DNA of 64,000 bases, taken from contig VGRW01000002.1 in NCBI GenBank assembly GCA_016875225.1, forward strand, positions 58,889 through 122,888, read 5' to 3'. Origin of the DNA: Deltaproteobacteria bacterium. GTDB lineage: Bacteria > Myxococcota_A > UBA9160 > SZUA-336. Shown one piece after another: positions 7,909-16,893 of the stretch. How positions within the stretch are numbered: position 1 is the first letter of the stretch; every line of letters starts with the position of its first letter. A program made the translations under genes and the position numbers. The notes below the pieces were generated by a model. The model was not told the origin of the DNA. It was given only the letters and a program-made list of their open reading frames with translations, and searched no databases.

Positions 7909-8928
7909 ATGCCGCGACGTCTGCGCTTCGGGCTCTGGTACGACTTCCGCAACCCGCCGCGCTGGCATCAGGACCCGACGCGGCTCTACCGAGGGATCGT
8001 CGAGCAGTGCGTGCGCGCCGAGGCGCTGGGCTGGGACGACGTCTGGCTGAGCGAGCACCACTTCATCGACGACGGCTACACCCCGTCGATGCTTCCGCTC
8101 GCCTGCGCGATCGCCGCTCGCACGCGCACGATCCAGATCGGCACGAGCGTCCTGCTGCTGCCGCTCCACGATCCGCTGCGCGTCGCCGAGGACGCCGCCA
8201 CCGTCGACGTGATGAGCGGCGGGCGCTTCCAGCTCGGCGTCGCGGGCGGGTACCGGAAGGGCGAGTTCACCGGCTTCGGGATCCCGTCGAGCGAGCGCGC
8301 CGCGCGAATGAACGAGGCGCTGCCGATCCTGCGCCAGCTCCTCGCGGGAGAGCGCGTCACCACCTCCGACGCGCGCTTCTACCGCTACACCGACGCGGAT
8401 CTGCGCCCGCTTCCGGTGCAGAAGCCGATGAAGCTCTGGGTCGGCGGGTTCTCGGAGCCGGCGGTGCGACGCGCGGCGCGGCTCGGCGACGCGTACATCT
8501 CCACCGGCCCGATCGCGCCGCTCGCTGCGATCTACCGCGACGAGCTGCGCCGGCTCGGCAAGGACCCCGACGCGCACGAGATCGCATCGGGCATCACGTG
8601 GCTGCTGGTCTCGCGCGATCCCGAGCGGCGCTGGCGCGAGGCCGAGGCGCACTTCCTGTACCAGATCAATCTGTACGCGCAGTGGTTCGGAGAGGCCGGA
8701 ATGCAGATCGCCGCGGTCGCGAAGAGCCGCGCGGACCTCGCCAGCCGCGGCGCGATGATCGTCTCGCCCGAGCAGGCGATCGAGGCGATCCGAAGCTATG
8801 CGGCCGCGCAGCCGATCACGCGCTTCTACGGCTGGACGCTCCCGCCCGGGCTGCCGCCCGAGTGGGTGGACGAGCATCTCGAGCTCTTCGCGCGCGAGGT
8901 GATCCCGCAGGTCCGCACGGTTTCCTGA
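7909..8928 (+). CDS. LLM-class flavin-dependent oxidoreductase
   Basis: A 339-residue luciferase-like monooxygenase family protein that uses FMN or F420. The TIM-barrel landmarks include a SEHHF segment near residue 48, the IQIGTSVLLLPLHDPLRVAED strand-turn and the SGGRFQLGVAGGYRKGEF phosphate-loop region. Similar proteins oxidise alkanes, aldehydes, sulfonates or F420-dependent alcohols; the substrate is not readable. An in-frame extension to 7654 exists, but ATG at 7909 has an AGGGAG ribosome site and the family N-terminus. It is third in a compact unit after the ATL and membrane-protein genes and converges with the gluzincin gene 6 bases away. Confidence 0.87.
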   Translation: MPRRLRFGLWYDFRNPPRWHQDPTRLYRGIVEQCVRAEALGWDDVWLSEHHFIDDGYTPSMLPLACAIAARTRTIQIGTSVLLLPLHDPLRVAEDAATVDVMSGGRFQLGVAGGYRKGEFTGFGIPSSERAARMNEALPILRQLLAGERVTTSDARFYRYTDADLRPLPVQKPMKLWVGGFSEPAVRRAARLGDAYISTGPIAPLAAIYRDELRRLGKDPDAHEIASGITWLLVSRDPERRWREAEAHFLYQINLYAQWFGEAGMQIAAVAKSRADLASRGAMIVSPEQAIEAIRSYAAAQPITRFYGWTLPPGLPPEWVDEHLELFAREVIPQVRTVS

Positions 8929-8934
8929 GCCGGG

Positions 8935-10203
8935 CTACGGCACCTCGGAGCGGAAGAATGCGGAGAGGTCCTGCCCCGACACCTGCTGCGCCAGCTCCTG
9001 GACGCGCGCGGTGCTGACCGTGCCGCCCTCGCGGACCAGGAGCCGCGCGACGTCGTCCAGGCTCCGGGTCCGGTCGGTGGCCTCGCGGATGCGCTGGTCG
9101 AGCGCGCGCAGCACCGTCACCGCGCGCGCCGTGCCCGCGCCCGAGACGGTGCCGCTGCGCAGGTGAGCGGCCTCGGAACCGCGCTTCGCGAGCGACTGGT
9201 AGGCCTCTTCCATCCGCTCGGGTGACACCGTTCCGGATCGGCCGAGCGCCTGCAGCGAGTAGTACTCGGCCAATCCCTCGATCGCCCAGTCGCCGTCGGT
9301 GCCCGGCTGCAGGCGAAGCGCGGCGTGCACGACCTCGTGCAGGATCGGGCTGGTGCCGTCCTCGCTGATCAGCGGCCGGTGCGCGTGCAGGAAGAGCGAG
9401 CCGGGGCCCGAGAGCCCGCCGCGCCACATCGGGTCGCCGGCCGAGACGATCAGCACCCGGTCCGGAAGCGAGCCGAGCGCCTCGCGCAGCGTCGGAAGCG
9501 TCCAGCGCAGAAGCGCGAGCATGTCCTGGCGCCGGACCGACGCTCCGCGCGGACCGGCGATCGACATCTTCACGCCGGCGACCTCCTCGCGCACCACGCC
9601 GAGCAGCCCGGCGATCATCCAGCCGGTCGGCCGATCGAAGCGGCGCCGCGGGTGCTCGACGCGGTACTCGCCGCCGCGAAGCTTCGGGTACGGCGTCGCG
9701 ATTCCCCAGCCCTCGGGAAGGCGCACGCGGAGCCGCGTGCGCGAGCGCGCCTCGTCCTCGGTGCTGGGGCGCGCGGGCGGCACCAGATCCTCTCCGCGAA
9801 AGATCGCCCAGGTCTTCGCGCAGCGCGCGTCGTAGCGGCGCGCGTCGCGCAGGTGGTCGATCCTGAACACGTAGTGCAGCTTTCCGCCGGCGCGCGGCGG
9901 GGTCCAGGTCAGGTGCGCGCCATCGGCGACGATCTGGCCGTCGCCGCGAAACAGCAGATGGCGCTGGGGATCGATGCGGAAGCGGATCCAGTCGACGTGA
10001 TTCGCGCCGCGACCGAGCTCGAGCGTCACGTGCGCGGCGCGCTCGGTCGGCACGATCCGCGCGCTCACGTCGAAGTCGAAGGTCATCTGCTTCGCCGCTG
10101 CGGGCGGAGCGGCCGCCGGCTCTTTCGTCTGGGCGCGCGCGGACGCGACCAGAAGCTGTGCGGCCGCGCAGAAGACCGCGACCCACGGGGCAGGCTTGCT
10201 CAA
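8935..10203 (-). CDS. exported gluzincin (peptidase-MA-like) metalloprotease
   Basis: A 422-residue protein with an N-terminal signal peptide (cleavage near ARAQ, residue 25). The first half (40-200) looks like a beta-rich domain. The second holds H289-E-V-V-H293 and, after 15 residues, E309 in EGLAEYY, the zinc motif of gluzincin peptidases of the peptidase-MA and M1/M61 type. It is therefore a probable periplasmic zinc peptidase. The start is TTG at 10203, overlapping the amidoligase stop as TTGA; an upstream ATG in the long frame lies inside the amidoligase gene and lacks a signal peptide. It is last of the four-gene envelope module. A trimming or editing role on a peptide product of the amidoligase is inference. 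Confidence 0.78.
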   Translation of the reverse strand: MSKPAPWVAVFCAAAQLLVASARAQTKEPAAAPPAAAKQMTFDFDVSARIVPTERAAHVTLELGRGANHVDWIRFRIDPQRHLLFRGDGQIVADGAHLTWTPPRAGGKLHYVFRIDHLRDARRYDARCAKTWAIFRGEDLVPPARPSTEDEARSRTRLRVRLPEGWGIATPYPKLRGGEYRVEHPRRRFDRPTGWMIAGLLGVVREEVAGVKMSIAGPRGASVRRQDMLALLRWTLPTLREALGSLPDRVLIVSAGDPMWRGGLSGPGSLFLHAHRPLISEDGTSPILHEVVHAALRLQPGTDGDWAIEGLAEYYSLQALGRSGTVSPERMEEAYQSLAKRGSEAAHLRSGTVSGAGTARAVTVLRALDQRIREATDRTRSLDDVARLLVREGGTVSTARVQELAQQVSGQDLSAFFRSEVP

Positions 10204-11159
10204 GCTTTCCGTCCCTCGCGCGCCTCGCGCGCGATCTCGGCGCCGAGCGCGATCCGCTCGGGCCAGTTCATGGCCGGACGGACCCGCGCGTCGACCGCCT
10301 CGAGCCGCGGCAGGAGTCCCATCCGATTCGCGACCTGGATCGCGAGTCCGGGCCGGGCGTTCAGCTCCAGGATCAGCGGTCCGTGGTTCGCGTCGATCAC
10401 CACGTCCGCCCCGACGTAGCCAAGCCCGGTCTGATCGCTCGCGCGCACCGCGATCTCGAGCGCCCGCGTCCACTCCGGAATCGCGCGTCCGATCACCGGC
10501 TCCTGCGTGTCCGGGTGCACCGGCACGGGCTTACCGCCGAGCACGGCGTGATTGGTGCAACCGGTGTCGATCTCGATCCCCGCGCCGACGGCGCCCTGGT
10601 GCAGGTTCGCGCGTCCGCGCGATCGCTGCGTCGGCAGGCGCGTCATCGACATCACCGGCACGCCGCGATAGACGATCACGCGGACGTCGGGAACGCCTTC
10701 GCTCGTGATCGCGACCAGCTCCGGGTGGACCTCGAGGCGCTCCTCGGCGAAGGCGACGTCGGGCTGTCCGCCGAGTGCGTACGCTCCCGAGATGATGCTC
10801 GCGGAGTGGTAGAAGAGCGCGCGCCGGTCGATCCACTTGCCGCCGGGTCGCCGGTACCACTCGCCGTCGCGCTCGAGCACCACGAGGATTCCGTTTCCCA
10901 TCGCGCCGTGCGCGGGCTTCAGCACGAACGACGGGTAGGCGTCGAGCTCGGCCAGCATCTTGCGCACCTCGGAGTGCACGCGCGCGACCGCGAGCACGCG
11001 CGCCGTCGGAATGCCAGCGTCGCGGAGCAGACGCTTGGTCTCGAGCTTGTCGTCCACGCGCGGGTAGAAGCGCCGCGGGTTCCAGCGCATCGTGAACACG
11101 GAGTTGCGGCGGTTCATGCCGAGCACGCCCGCCTCGCGCAGCTTCGCGGCGATCGTCAA
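10200..11159 (-). CDS. ATP-grasp alpha-L-glutamate-ligase-like amidoligase
   Basis: A 319-residue ATP-grasp ligase related to RimK. Visible elements are the lysine strand and glycine loop FVLKPAHGAMGNGILVV (about 92-108), the EERLEVHPEL adenine-side segment and the metal-binding LILELNARPG near the C-terminus. These enzymes activate a carboxylate as acyl phosphate and join it to an amine, usually of an amino acid. I recognise the subfamily regularly encoded next to inactive-transglutaminase 7TM proteins, exactly as here. The start is TTG at 11159, overlapping the upstream stop as TTGA. The true substrates are unknown; a peptide, lipid headgroup or small-molecule amide is possible. Confidence 0.85.
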   Translation of the reverse strand: MTIAAKLREAGVLGMNRRNSVFTMRWNPRRFYPRVDDKLETKRLLRDAGIPTARVLAVARVHSEVRKMLAELDAYPSFVLKPAHGAMGNGILVVLERDGEWYRRPGGKWIDRRALFYHSASIISGAYALGGQPDVAFAEERLEVHPELVAITSEGVPDVRVIVYRGVPVMSMTRLPTQRSRGRANLHQGAVGAGIEIDTGCTNHAVLGGKPVPVHPDTQEPVIGRAIPEWTRALEIAVRASDQTGLGYVGADVVIDANHGPLILELNARPGLAIQVANRMGLLPRLEAVDARVRPAMNWPERIALGAEIAREAREGRKA

Positions 11160-12736
11160 GGCACGCCCTCGTCGAGCTGGCGCGTGAACGAGCGGAAGCG
11201 CCAGAGCTCGGCCAGGCGGTAGCCGGTGTAGCCGCCGATCGCGACCAGCGCCCCCATCGCCGAGATCACGAGCTCGGGGAAGCCGAACATCAGATGCTCC
11301 AGCGCCTGGAGCCGGAAGGCCGGATAGATGCAGATCGCGATCAGCGTCGACGACGCGAGTCTTCGCACCGCCGCTCCGGGGCCCTCCTCGGCTGAGGTGA
11401 TCGAGAAGCGCTCGATCAGCATCGTCAGGATCACGACCGGGAACAGGATGCTCGCGAACAGGTCCCGCACCTCGTAGCTGCGGCCGACCAGGGACTGCGC
11501 GGTGATCGCGAGCACGACGACGCAGAGCAGCACGCCCAGCCGCGGCACGAGCAGGAGCTGCAGCCGATCGAGGAAGAGCCGCGAGACGATGCCGAGCGCG
11601 ATCACCGAGCCCACCAGCGACAGGCCCAGCGAGAGCGAGAGCTCGCGCAGCGCGAGCGCGATCAGGAGCGGCATGAAGGTTCCGAAGGTGCGAAGCCCGA
11701 CCAGGTTCCGGAAGAACGAGATGATCAGCGCGCCGATCGGCAGGATCAGCAGGATTCGCAGCGCCTCCTGCGACCGGACCGGCAGCCGGTACAGCGAGAC
11801 GGCGGCGAGCAGCGGATTGGTCGGCACCATGAACGACGCGACTTCCTTCGCGTCGAGCGACTCGCGCAGCACGCGGTAGCGAGAAGAGATCGCCTCGAGC
11901 CCGGTCTCCTCGATCAGCGCAGCGCTTCCCGATCGCAGCAGCAGCATGTTCGCGGGCCGCGCGCCGAAGAATCCCAGCGTCGGTGAGAGCGGAATCCAAC
12001 GCCCGCCCACCCAGGCCTCGACCCAGACGGTCTCGCGCGCGTCGCGCTGGGCGTGGAGCCGCAGGCCGGCCGCCAGTCTGGCCGGGAATCCGGCTGCGCG
12101 AAGCATCGCGACGAGCAGCCGCGACTTTCCCAGCTGGCTGCCCTCGCCCGCCGAGAGCGTGAGCAGAGCGTCGGTGCTGCCAGTCGTGGCGGTCAGGATC
12201 TCGTCCGTCACGTAGCCCAGAAGCGTTCGCATCTGGCCGAGCGGGTCGTTCGGCGCCGGCGGCGCGATGTTCGCGACCAGCTCGCGGATCTCCGGGGCGT
12301 CGGCCGGAAAGCGCGACGACGAGCGGCTGAAGGCCGCGACGATCTCCTTGGGCGGCTTCTGCGCCAGGTCGGTCGGCAGCGGCGGGGGCACTTCCGCCAG
12401 CTGCACGCGAAACGCCTGCGAGATGCTGTGCACGCCGTCGAACGTTCCGCTCCAGACGCCGGTGCGCTGGCCGTCCTCGGTGCGGATCGTGAACACCAGC
12501 CGGTCGGAGGTCTGGCGCTCGTCGAAGATCTCCTGCTCGCCGTCCGAGCCCGGCAGCGCGACGCGCACGCTGCCGCGCGCGCCCGAACCGCGCGCCTCGA
12601 TCTCGAGCTCGACGCGCCACAGGTTCTCGACGTTCGAGGGCAGGATCGGGAGCTGCAGGACCAGCGTCTTCCAAGCGAAGATCGACAGCCCCAGCGCCAC
12701 GAGCACGCTCCCGGTGATGGCGGCTGCGCGGTTCAC
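11156..12736 (-). CDS. inactive transglutaminase fused to seven transmembrane helices
   Basis: A 526-residue inner-membrane protein. Residues 7-30 form a membrane anchor, 30-330 a periplasmic region ending in a transglutaminase-like fold, and about 335-510 seven hydrophobic helices. In the transglutaminase core, the site where active enzymes have the nucleophilic Cys reads GEGSQLGKS, with Ser or Gln instead, and the His region reads VWVEAWV, so catalysis is not expected; it probably binds a peptide or amino acid. This matches the inactive-transglutaminase plus 7TM family known to neighbour RimK-like ATP-grasp ligases. The GTG start at 12736 lies 15 bases after the M14 gene. The 7TM part may transport, or pass a signal for, the amidoligase product. 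Confidence 0.85.
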   Translation of the reverse strand: MNRAAAITGSVLVALGLSIFAWKTLVLQLPILPSNVENLWRVELEIEARGSGARGSVRVALPGSDGEQEIFDERQTSDRLVFTIRTEDGQRTGVWSGTFDGVHSISQAFRVQLAEVPPPLPTDLAQKPPKEIVAAFSRSSSRFPADAPEIRELVANIAPPAPNDPLGQMRTLLGYVTDEILTATTGSTDALLTLSAGEGSQLGKSRLLVAMLRAAGFPARLAAGLRLHAQRDARETVWVEAWVGGRWIPLSPTLGFFGARPANMLLLRSGSAALIEETGLEAISSRYRVLRESLDAKEVASFMVPTNPLLAAVSLYRLPVRSQEALRILLILPIGALIISFFRNLVGLRTFGTFMPLLIALALRELSLSLGLSLVGSVIALGIVSRLFLDRLQLLLVPRLGVLLCVVVLAITAQSLVGRSYEVRDLFASILFPVVILTMLIERFSITSAEEGPGAAVRRLASSTLIAICIYPAFRLQALEHLMFGFPELVISAMGALVAIGGYTGYRLAELWRFRSFTRQLDEGVP

Positions 12737-12751
12737 GCGCTGCGTTCCGTG

Positions 12752-13867
12752 CTAATCGGGTCGCTCCTCGAACTCCGTGCGCCCGACGCTCGCGCCCTCG
12801 TCCACGGTCGGCAGCATGGCGGCCGGCGGGTTCGCGCTGCCGTCCATCGGCTCGTCCGTCGCGATGTGGAACGCGGCGAAGCCAGGCATCACGAGCTGGT
12901 CGAGCGCGATGCCGATCACCCGTCCCTGGTGCGACGCGCGGATCGTGGACTTCTCGTTCGAGATCGGATCGAAGACGGTGCCCAGCACCTGATTCGCCTT
13001 CACCACGTCGCCGAGCTTGGCGCGCGACGCGAGAATCCCACCATCGTCCACGCGAATCCAGCGCGCGCGGTAGTACAGCGCGGGCTCCGGCGCCTCGCCG
13101 GACTTCGCCACCCGCATCCCGAGCTGCCCGAGCATGCGCTCGACGCCGCGCACGCCGCGCTCGATCTCGTCGGTCTGGAAGCGCATCGGCTCGCCGGCCT
13201 CGTAGGTGATCGCGGGAATTCCGGCTTCGCTCGCCGCGCGCCGCAGGGTGCCAAAGCGCCCCTCGTTGTGGATCGCGATCTCGCTGCCGAAGGCGCGCGC
13301 GAGCTTCAGGACCTCGGGCCGGCGCAGGTCGCCGCGAACCTGGGGAAGATTCGTGCGGTGGAACGATCCCGAGTGCACGTCGACCAGCGCGTCACAGCTT
13401 CGGATCACCCGCTCGAAGACCGAATGGGCGAGCCTCGCGGCGCTGGAGCCGCGGGGTCGTCCGGGGAAGAACCGGTTCAGGTCGCGCCGGTCCGGCATGT
13501 AGCGAGTGCTGCGCCGGAACGCGGCGAGGTTCACGATCGGAATCCCGATCAGCGTGCCCTTCAGCTCGTCGGGCTTGGAGCGGTCCAGCGAGCGCCGCAC
13601 GACCTCGATCCCGTTCAGCTCGTCGCCGTGGATTCCGGCGGTGAGGCAGAGGACCGGACCGGGAAGCGTCCCCGCCACCACGATCACCGGCGTCGAGGCC
13701 TCCTCGCCCACGAACGTCTCCGAGACCGGGAGCGGCAGCCGCCGCTGGTCGCCCGGCGCGATCGGCTGACCGAGAAACTCGAGCCCCTGCGCACGAGCGG
13801 TCCCCGCCCAGAGGGTCAGGCCCGCGAGCGCGAGAAGCGCGAGGCGTTGGCTCCGATTCGCGTCCAT
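12752..13867 (-). CDS. exported succinylglutamate desuccinylase / aspartoacylase family hydrolase
   Basis: A 371-residue M14-type zinc hydrolase with a signal peptide (residues 1-26). Zinc motif H80-G-D-E83 lies in AGIHGDELNG; the substrate-carboxylate motif is DRRDLNR and the third zinc ligand is His in DVHSGS. AspA/AstE relatives cleave N-acyl amino acids or terminal amino acids. Unlike cytoplasmic AstE and AspA, this one is exported. It heads the minus-strand module with the 7TM transglutaminase, amidoligase and gluzincin, suggesting that it cleaves an amide or amino-acid cap outside the cytoplasm. No strong ribosome site precedes the ATG at 13867. The TetR gene lies 58 bases upstream on the same strand. 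Confidence 0.83.
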   Translation of the reverse strand: MDANRSQRLALLALAGLTLWAGTARAQGLEFLGQPIAPGDQRRLPLPVSETFVGEEASTPVIVVAGTLPGPVLCLTAGIHGDELNGIEVVRRSLDRSKPDELKGTLIGIPIVNLAAFRRSTRYMPDRRDLNRFFPGRPRGSSAARLAHSVFERVIRSCDALVDVHSGSFHRTNLPQVRGDLRRPEVLKLARAFGSEIAIHNEGRFGTLRRAASEAGIPAITYEAGEPMRFQTDEIERGVRGVERMLGQLGMRVAKSGEAPEPALYYRARWIRVDDGGILASRAKLGDVVKANQVLGTVFDPISNEKSTIRASHQGRVIGIALDQLVMPGFAAFHIATDEPMDGSANPPAAMLPTVDEGASVGRTEFEERPD

Positions 13868-13925
13868 TCGAAGGGCGGATTCCAGCCCACTTTCGCGGCC
13901 GCCGCCAGATCCCTCGCGCGCTCCG

Positions 13926-14525
13926 TCAGGGCTCGAGCAGGCGGAGGATTCCCTCTTTCAGCTCGGCTTCGCCCATGCTGACGCCCGTGTCCGCGAGGGA
14001 CAGCGCCCCGATTCCGATCGCGATCAGAAGCGAGGCGGTCTGCCCGGGCTCGAGATCCCGCCGCACCCGGCCGTTCGCCACCAGGCCCGCGAGCCGCGAA
14101 GCCGCCCCGCGCATCAGCTCGGCGAAGCGTTGCTTCAGCTTGTCGGATCGGGCGATCGACTCGAGAACCCGGTGCGTGGCGACCGGAACGCTGCCGACCA
14201 GCGGCAGGTCGCGCTGGACGACGAAAGCGGTGAAGCGGCCGAGGGCCGTCTCGAGATCGCCCCCGACCGCCACTCCGACCATCCGGTCGAGAACTCCCGA
14301 GAGGACCCAGTCGGTGACCTCGACCATGAAGTCGTCGCGGTCCTTGAAGTGCACGTAGAACGCGCCGCGGGTGAATCCGGCTCGGGCGCAGATCCTGTCC
14401 AGACTCGGGGTGTCGAGGCCGTGCTCGATCAGCTCGAGAAGCCCCGCGTAGAGCAGCGCCTTGCGCGTCGCCTCCTTCGACTCGGCGCGGCTGCGGCGCG
14501 GCTCGACAGCCGCGTTCTCCTGCAT
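13926..14525 (-). CDS. TetR-family transcriptional regulator
   Basis: A 199-residue regulator. The N-terminal helix-turn-helix reads SLDRICARAGFTRGAFYVHFKDRDDF, typical TetR/AcrR, followed by a helical ligand-binding domain. The frame can start at TTG 14543, but ATG at 14525 has a GAGGGGA ribosome site 6-7 bases upstream and is preferred. It lies between the MFS gene (91 bases upstream) and the M14 hydrolase (58 bases downstream), all on one strand, so it could control either neighbour. Its ligand is unknown. Confidence 0.87.
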   Translation of the reverse strand: MQENAAVEPRRSRAESKEATRKALLYAGLLELIEHGLDTPSLDRICARAGFTRGAFYVHFKDRDDFMVEVTDWVLSGVLDRMVGVAVGGDLETALGRFTAFVVQRDLPLVGSVPVATHRVLESIARSDKLKQRFAELMRGAASRLAGLVANGRVRRDLEPGQTASLLIAIGIGALSLADTGVSMGEAELKEGILRLLEP

Positions 14526-14616
14526 CTGGTCGTCCCCTCGCAAGAATTCGCGGGATCTCGATCTAACACGCTTCGCCCGGAGCTGGAACGCAAGCGAGCT
14601 TGCACCGCGTCGCGAG

Positions 14617-15897
14617 TCAGCCCGCGAAGTCGCGCGGCTCGCTGAGCCGCAGGGCCACGAGCGCCGCGGCCGCGAGCTTGAACGCGATCGCGGCGAAGAA
14701 CACCGACGGAAAGTCCAGCGCGGTCGCGAGCACGCCCCCTGCCAGCGGGGCCACCACGCCCATCGCCTCGGTCGCCGCGTTGATCACGGCGATTCGCAGC
14801 GGCAGGTCCGCGCGCGTTCCGAACTCCAGCACCAGGTTCTGCTGTCCCATCATGAACCCGCCCGAGCCCGCGCCGAGCGCCACGAAGACGGCGATCAGCG
14901 CGCCGAAGCCGTCCGCGCCGAGCAGCACGAACGTGCCCGCGATCCAGATCGCGAGCGACCCCAGGAACACGGCGCGGAAGCCCACGCGATCCGCGATCAC
15001 CCCCCAGAGCAGGTTCAAGGTGGTGGCCGCGAGCAGGAAGGCGGCCGTGAGCAGGCCGAGCTCCTGCCCGCCGATCGAGAGCGCCTGGTTCGCGTACAGC
15101 ACGTAGTACGGCATCGCGATCCGCCCGAGCGCGCCGAGCACGCAGGCGAGCAGGAACACGCCGAAGTTCCGATCCGCGCGAAGCAGCCCCGGAAGGTCGG
15201 CGAGCCGCGCCGCCACGCCGCTTCGCTCGCGCACGGCGGGCGCGTCGGGCTCGCGGATGAACAGCAGCATGAGCAGCCCCGCCTCGGTCAGCACGAACGC
15301 GACCAGGAACGTGGCCGCGTAGCCGTTGCCCAGCGCATTCGTCTCGACCAGCCAGGTCCCGCCGAGATACGCGACGCCCGCCGCGGTCACGCCCGCGAGC
15401 GCGTTGCGCAGACCGGAGAGGCGCCCGCGGTACTCGACCGGGATCACCTTCGCGAGCAGAACGTTGAAGATCACGCCCTGCATCCCCATGAAGAAGCCGA
15501 ACAGGCCCAGGAAGACGCAGACCACGGCCAGGTTCGACTGAACCGGCAGGAAGAACCCCGCCAGCGCGATGCCGAGCACCTGCAGGCGCAGCAGCGATCC
15601 GGTCCGCATGCCCATCGGCAGCACCTTGCGGCGGTGCTCGATCAGCGTGGCCGAGAACAGCGGCGACAGGCACTGGCCGAGCGCCTGCGCCGCGCGCGCG
15701 AGCCCGACCACGAGCTCCGAGCCCGAGAGCGAGTAGATGTAGGCGGGCACGAAGGTCGGCGCCTGGATCAGCCGGAACCCGGTCTGGCCGAAGATGCCGT
15801 GGCCCAGGTGCGCGGCGTAGTTCCGGCGCAGGTTCTGGCGCACGAGCTCGTCGAAGTCGGCTTCGGCGCGCGCCTCGATCTCTTCCGCGGCCGCCAC
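14617..15897 (-). CDS. MFS-type transporter
   Basis: A 426-residue membrane protein with about twelve hydrophobic helices and the MFS loop pattern; after helix 2 the basic segment ATLIEHRRKVLPMGMR stands in the place of motif A. The first 40 residues are charged and cytoplasmic. It begins with GTG at 15897, directly against the stop of the MtnK-like kinase (no spacer), and lies in the SDR-kinase-MFS unit. Substrate and direction are not deducible; efflux is the common role for this subgroup. Confidence 0.8.
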   Translation of the reverse strand: MAAAEEIEARAEADFDELVRQNLRRNYAAHLGHGIFGQTGFRLIQAPTFVPAYIYSLSGSELVVGLARAAQALGQCLSPLFSATLIEHRRKVLPMGMRTGSLLRLQVLGIALAGFFLPVQSNLAVVCVFLGLFGFFMGMQGVIFNVLLAKVIPVEYRGRLSGLRNALAGVTAAGVAYLGGTWLVETNALGNGYAATFLVAFVLTEAGLLMLLFIREPDAPAVRERSGVAARLADLPGLLRADRNFGVFLLACVLGALGRIAMPYYVLYANQALSIGGQELGLLTAAFLLAATTLNLLWGVIADRVGFRAVFLGSLAIWIAGTFVLLGADGFGALIAVFVALGAGSGGFMMGQQNLVLEFGTRADLPLRIAVINAATEAMGVVAPLAGGVLATALDFPSVFFAAIAFKLAAAALVALRLSEPRDFAG

Positions 15898-16893
15898 CTA
15901 TGCCCCCAGCAGCGCCGCGCCGAGCTCGAGCGCGCGCTCCGCGCGGGCGGTCGTCCCCAGGCAGGCGAGCCGTGCCGCGCCGATCGCGCGGCGCAGGATC
16001 TCGACGCCCGCGAAGCCCCGGGCGCTTGCGGCGAAGTCGCGGTCGGGGCGATCCCCGCGCGTGTATCCCTCGAGCAGCGCCTGCTCGCACGCGGCGAGCC
16101 TCGCCTCGTCCCGCGAATGCGCTCGGTGCAGGTGCACGTGCGCGAAGGCCTGTCCGAGATCGAAGGCCGGGTCGCCGACGTGCGAGATCTCGGCGTCGAT
16201 CAGCCGCGGGCGCACACCCTGCACCAGCACGTTCGCGGCCTGCGGATCGCCGTGGACCAGCGCCTCCGCCGTGCCGTAGTACCGCTCGCGAAGCTCGGCG
16301 ATCCGCCCGCGCAGGCCCGGCCGAGCCAGCACGTCGGCGGCGAGAGCGCGAAGCCGCGGCTCGATCGGGAAATCGTTGGGCTCGTAGGGCAGCGTGAAGA
16401 TGTGCTCGCCGTGGAGCCTGCGCATCTCGTCGTTCGCGAAGCGCGTCGCAAGCCCGGCCGCGTCCGCGCGCGTCGCGCGGTGGACCTCGGCGAGGAACTC
16501 GCCGAGAAGCGCGAGCGTCGTCGGCTCGGCGCGGCCCTCGGCGAGGAGCGCGTCGAGGCGCTCGGCGCGGTCGATGTCCTCCATCACGAGCACGCGTTCG
16601 GCCTCGTCGAAGAAGACCAGCCTCGGGGGAACGTCCGCGCGCTGCGGAACGCGCTCGCGCACGATCTCGAAGTAGCGCGCCTCGAAGACCATTCGCACCG
16701 GGTCGACGCGGTAGTCGGGGAAGCGCTCCAGAGCGCCGCGCGCCTGCTTCACCACGAACGACCGCCCGTCGGGCGCGCGAGCCCGGCGCACCCAGTTGAT
16801 GTTCCCGTCGCCCGCGGGCTCGACCGACACCCCGCGCGCGTCCGCGAGCACGCCGACGCCCGCCAGGTAGTCCGGCAGCGTCGCGTCGCTCAG
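15898..16893 (-). CDS. MtnK-like small-molecule phosphotransferase
   Basis: A 331-residue kinase of the APH/choline-kinase fold, closest in motif order to 5-methylthioribose kinase. It shows GDGNINWV (about 24-31), the ATP-site lysine in VVKQA, the PVRMVFEARY helix, VLVMEDI hinge, catalytic loop VHGDPQAANVLV and metal-binding LIDAEISHVGDP. A methionine-salvage role is not supported by neighbours (SDR and MFS), so the substrate is open. No ATG, GTG or TTG fits the conserved N-terminus. CTG at 16893, overlapping the SDR stop as CTGA, gives the expected LSDATLPDYL start. GTG at 16851 is the alternative and would remove 14 residues. Confidence 0.8.
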   Translation of the reverse strand: MSDATLPDYLAGVGVLADARGVSVEPAGDGNINWVRRARAPDGRSFVVKQARGALERFPDYRVDPVRMVFEARYFEIVRERVPQRADVPPRLVFFDEAERVLVMEDIDRAERLDALLAEGRAEPTTLALLGEFLAEVHRATRADAAGLATRFANDEMRRLHGEHIFTLPYEPNDFPIEPRLRALAADVLARPGLRGRIAELRERYYGTAEALVHGDPQAANVLVQGVRPRLIDAEISHVGDPAFDLGQAFAHVHLHRAHSRDEARLAACEQALLEGYTRGDRPDRDFAASARGFAGVEILRRAIGAARLACLGTTARAERALELGAALLGA

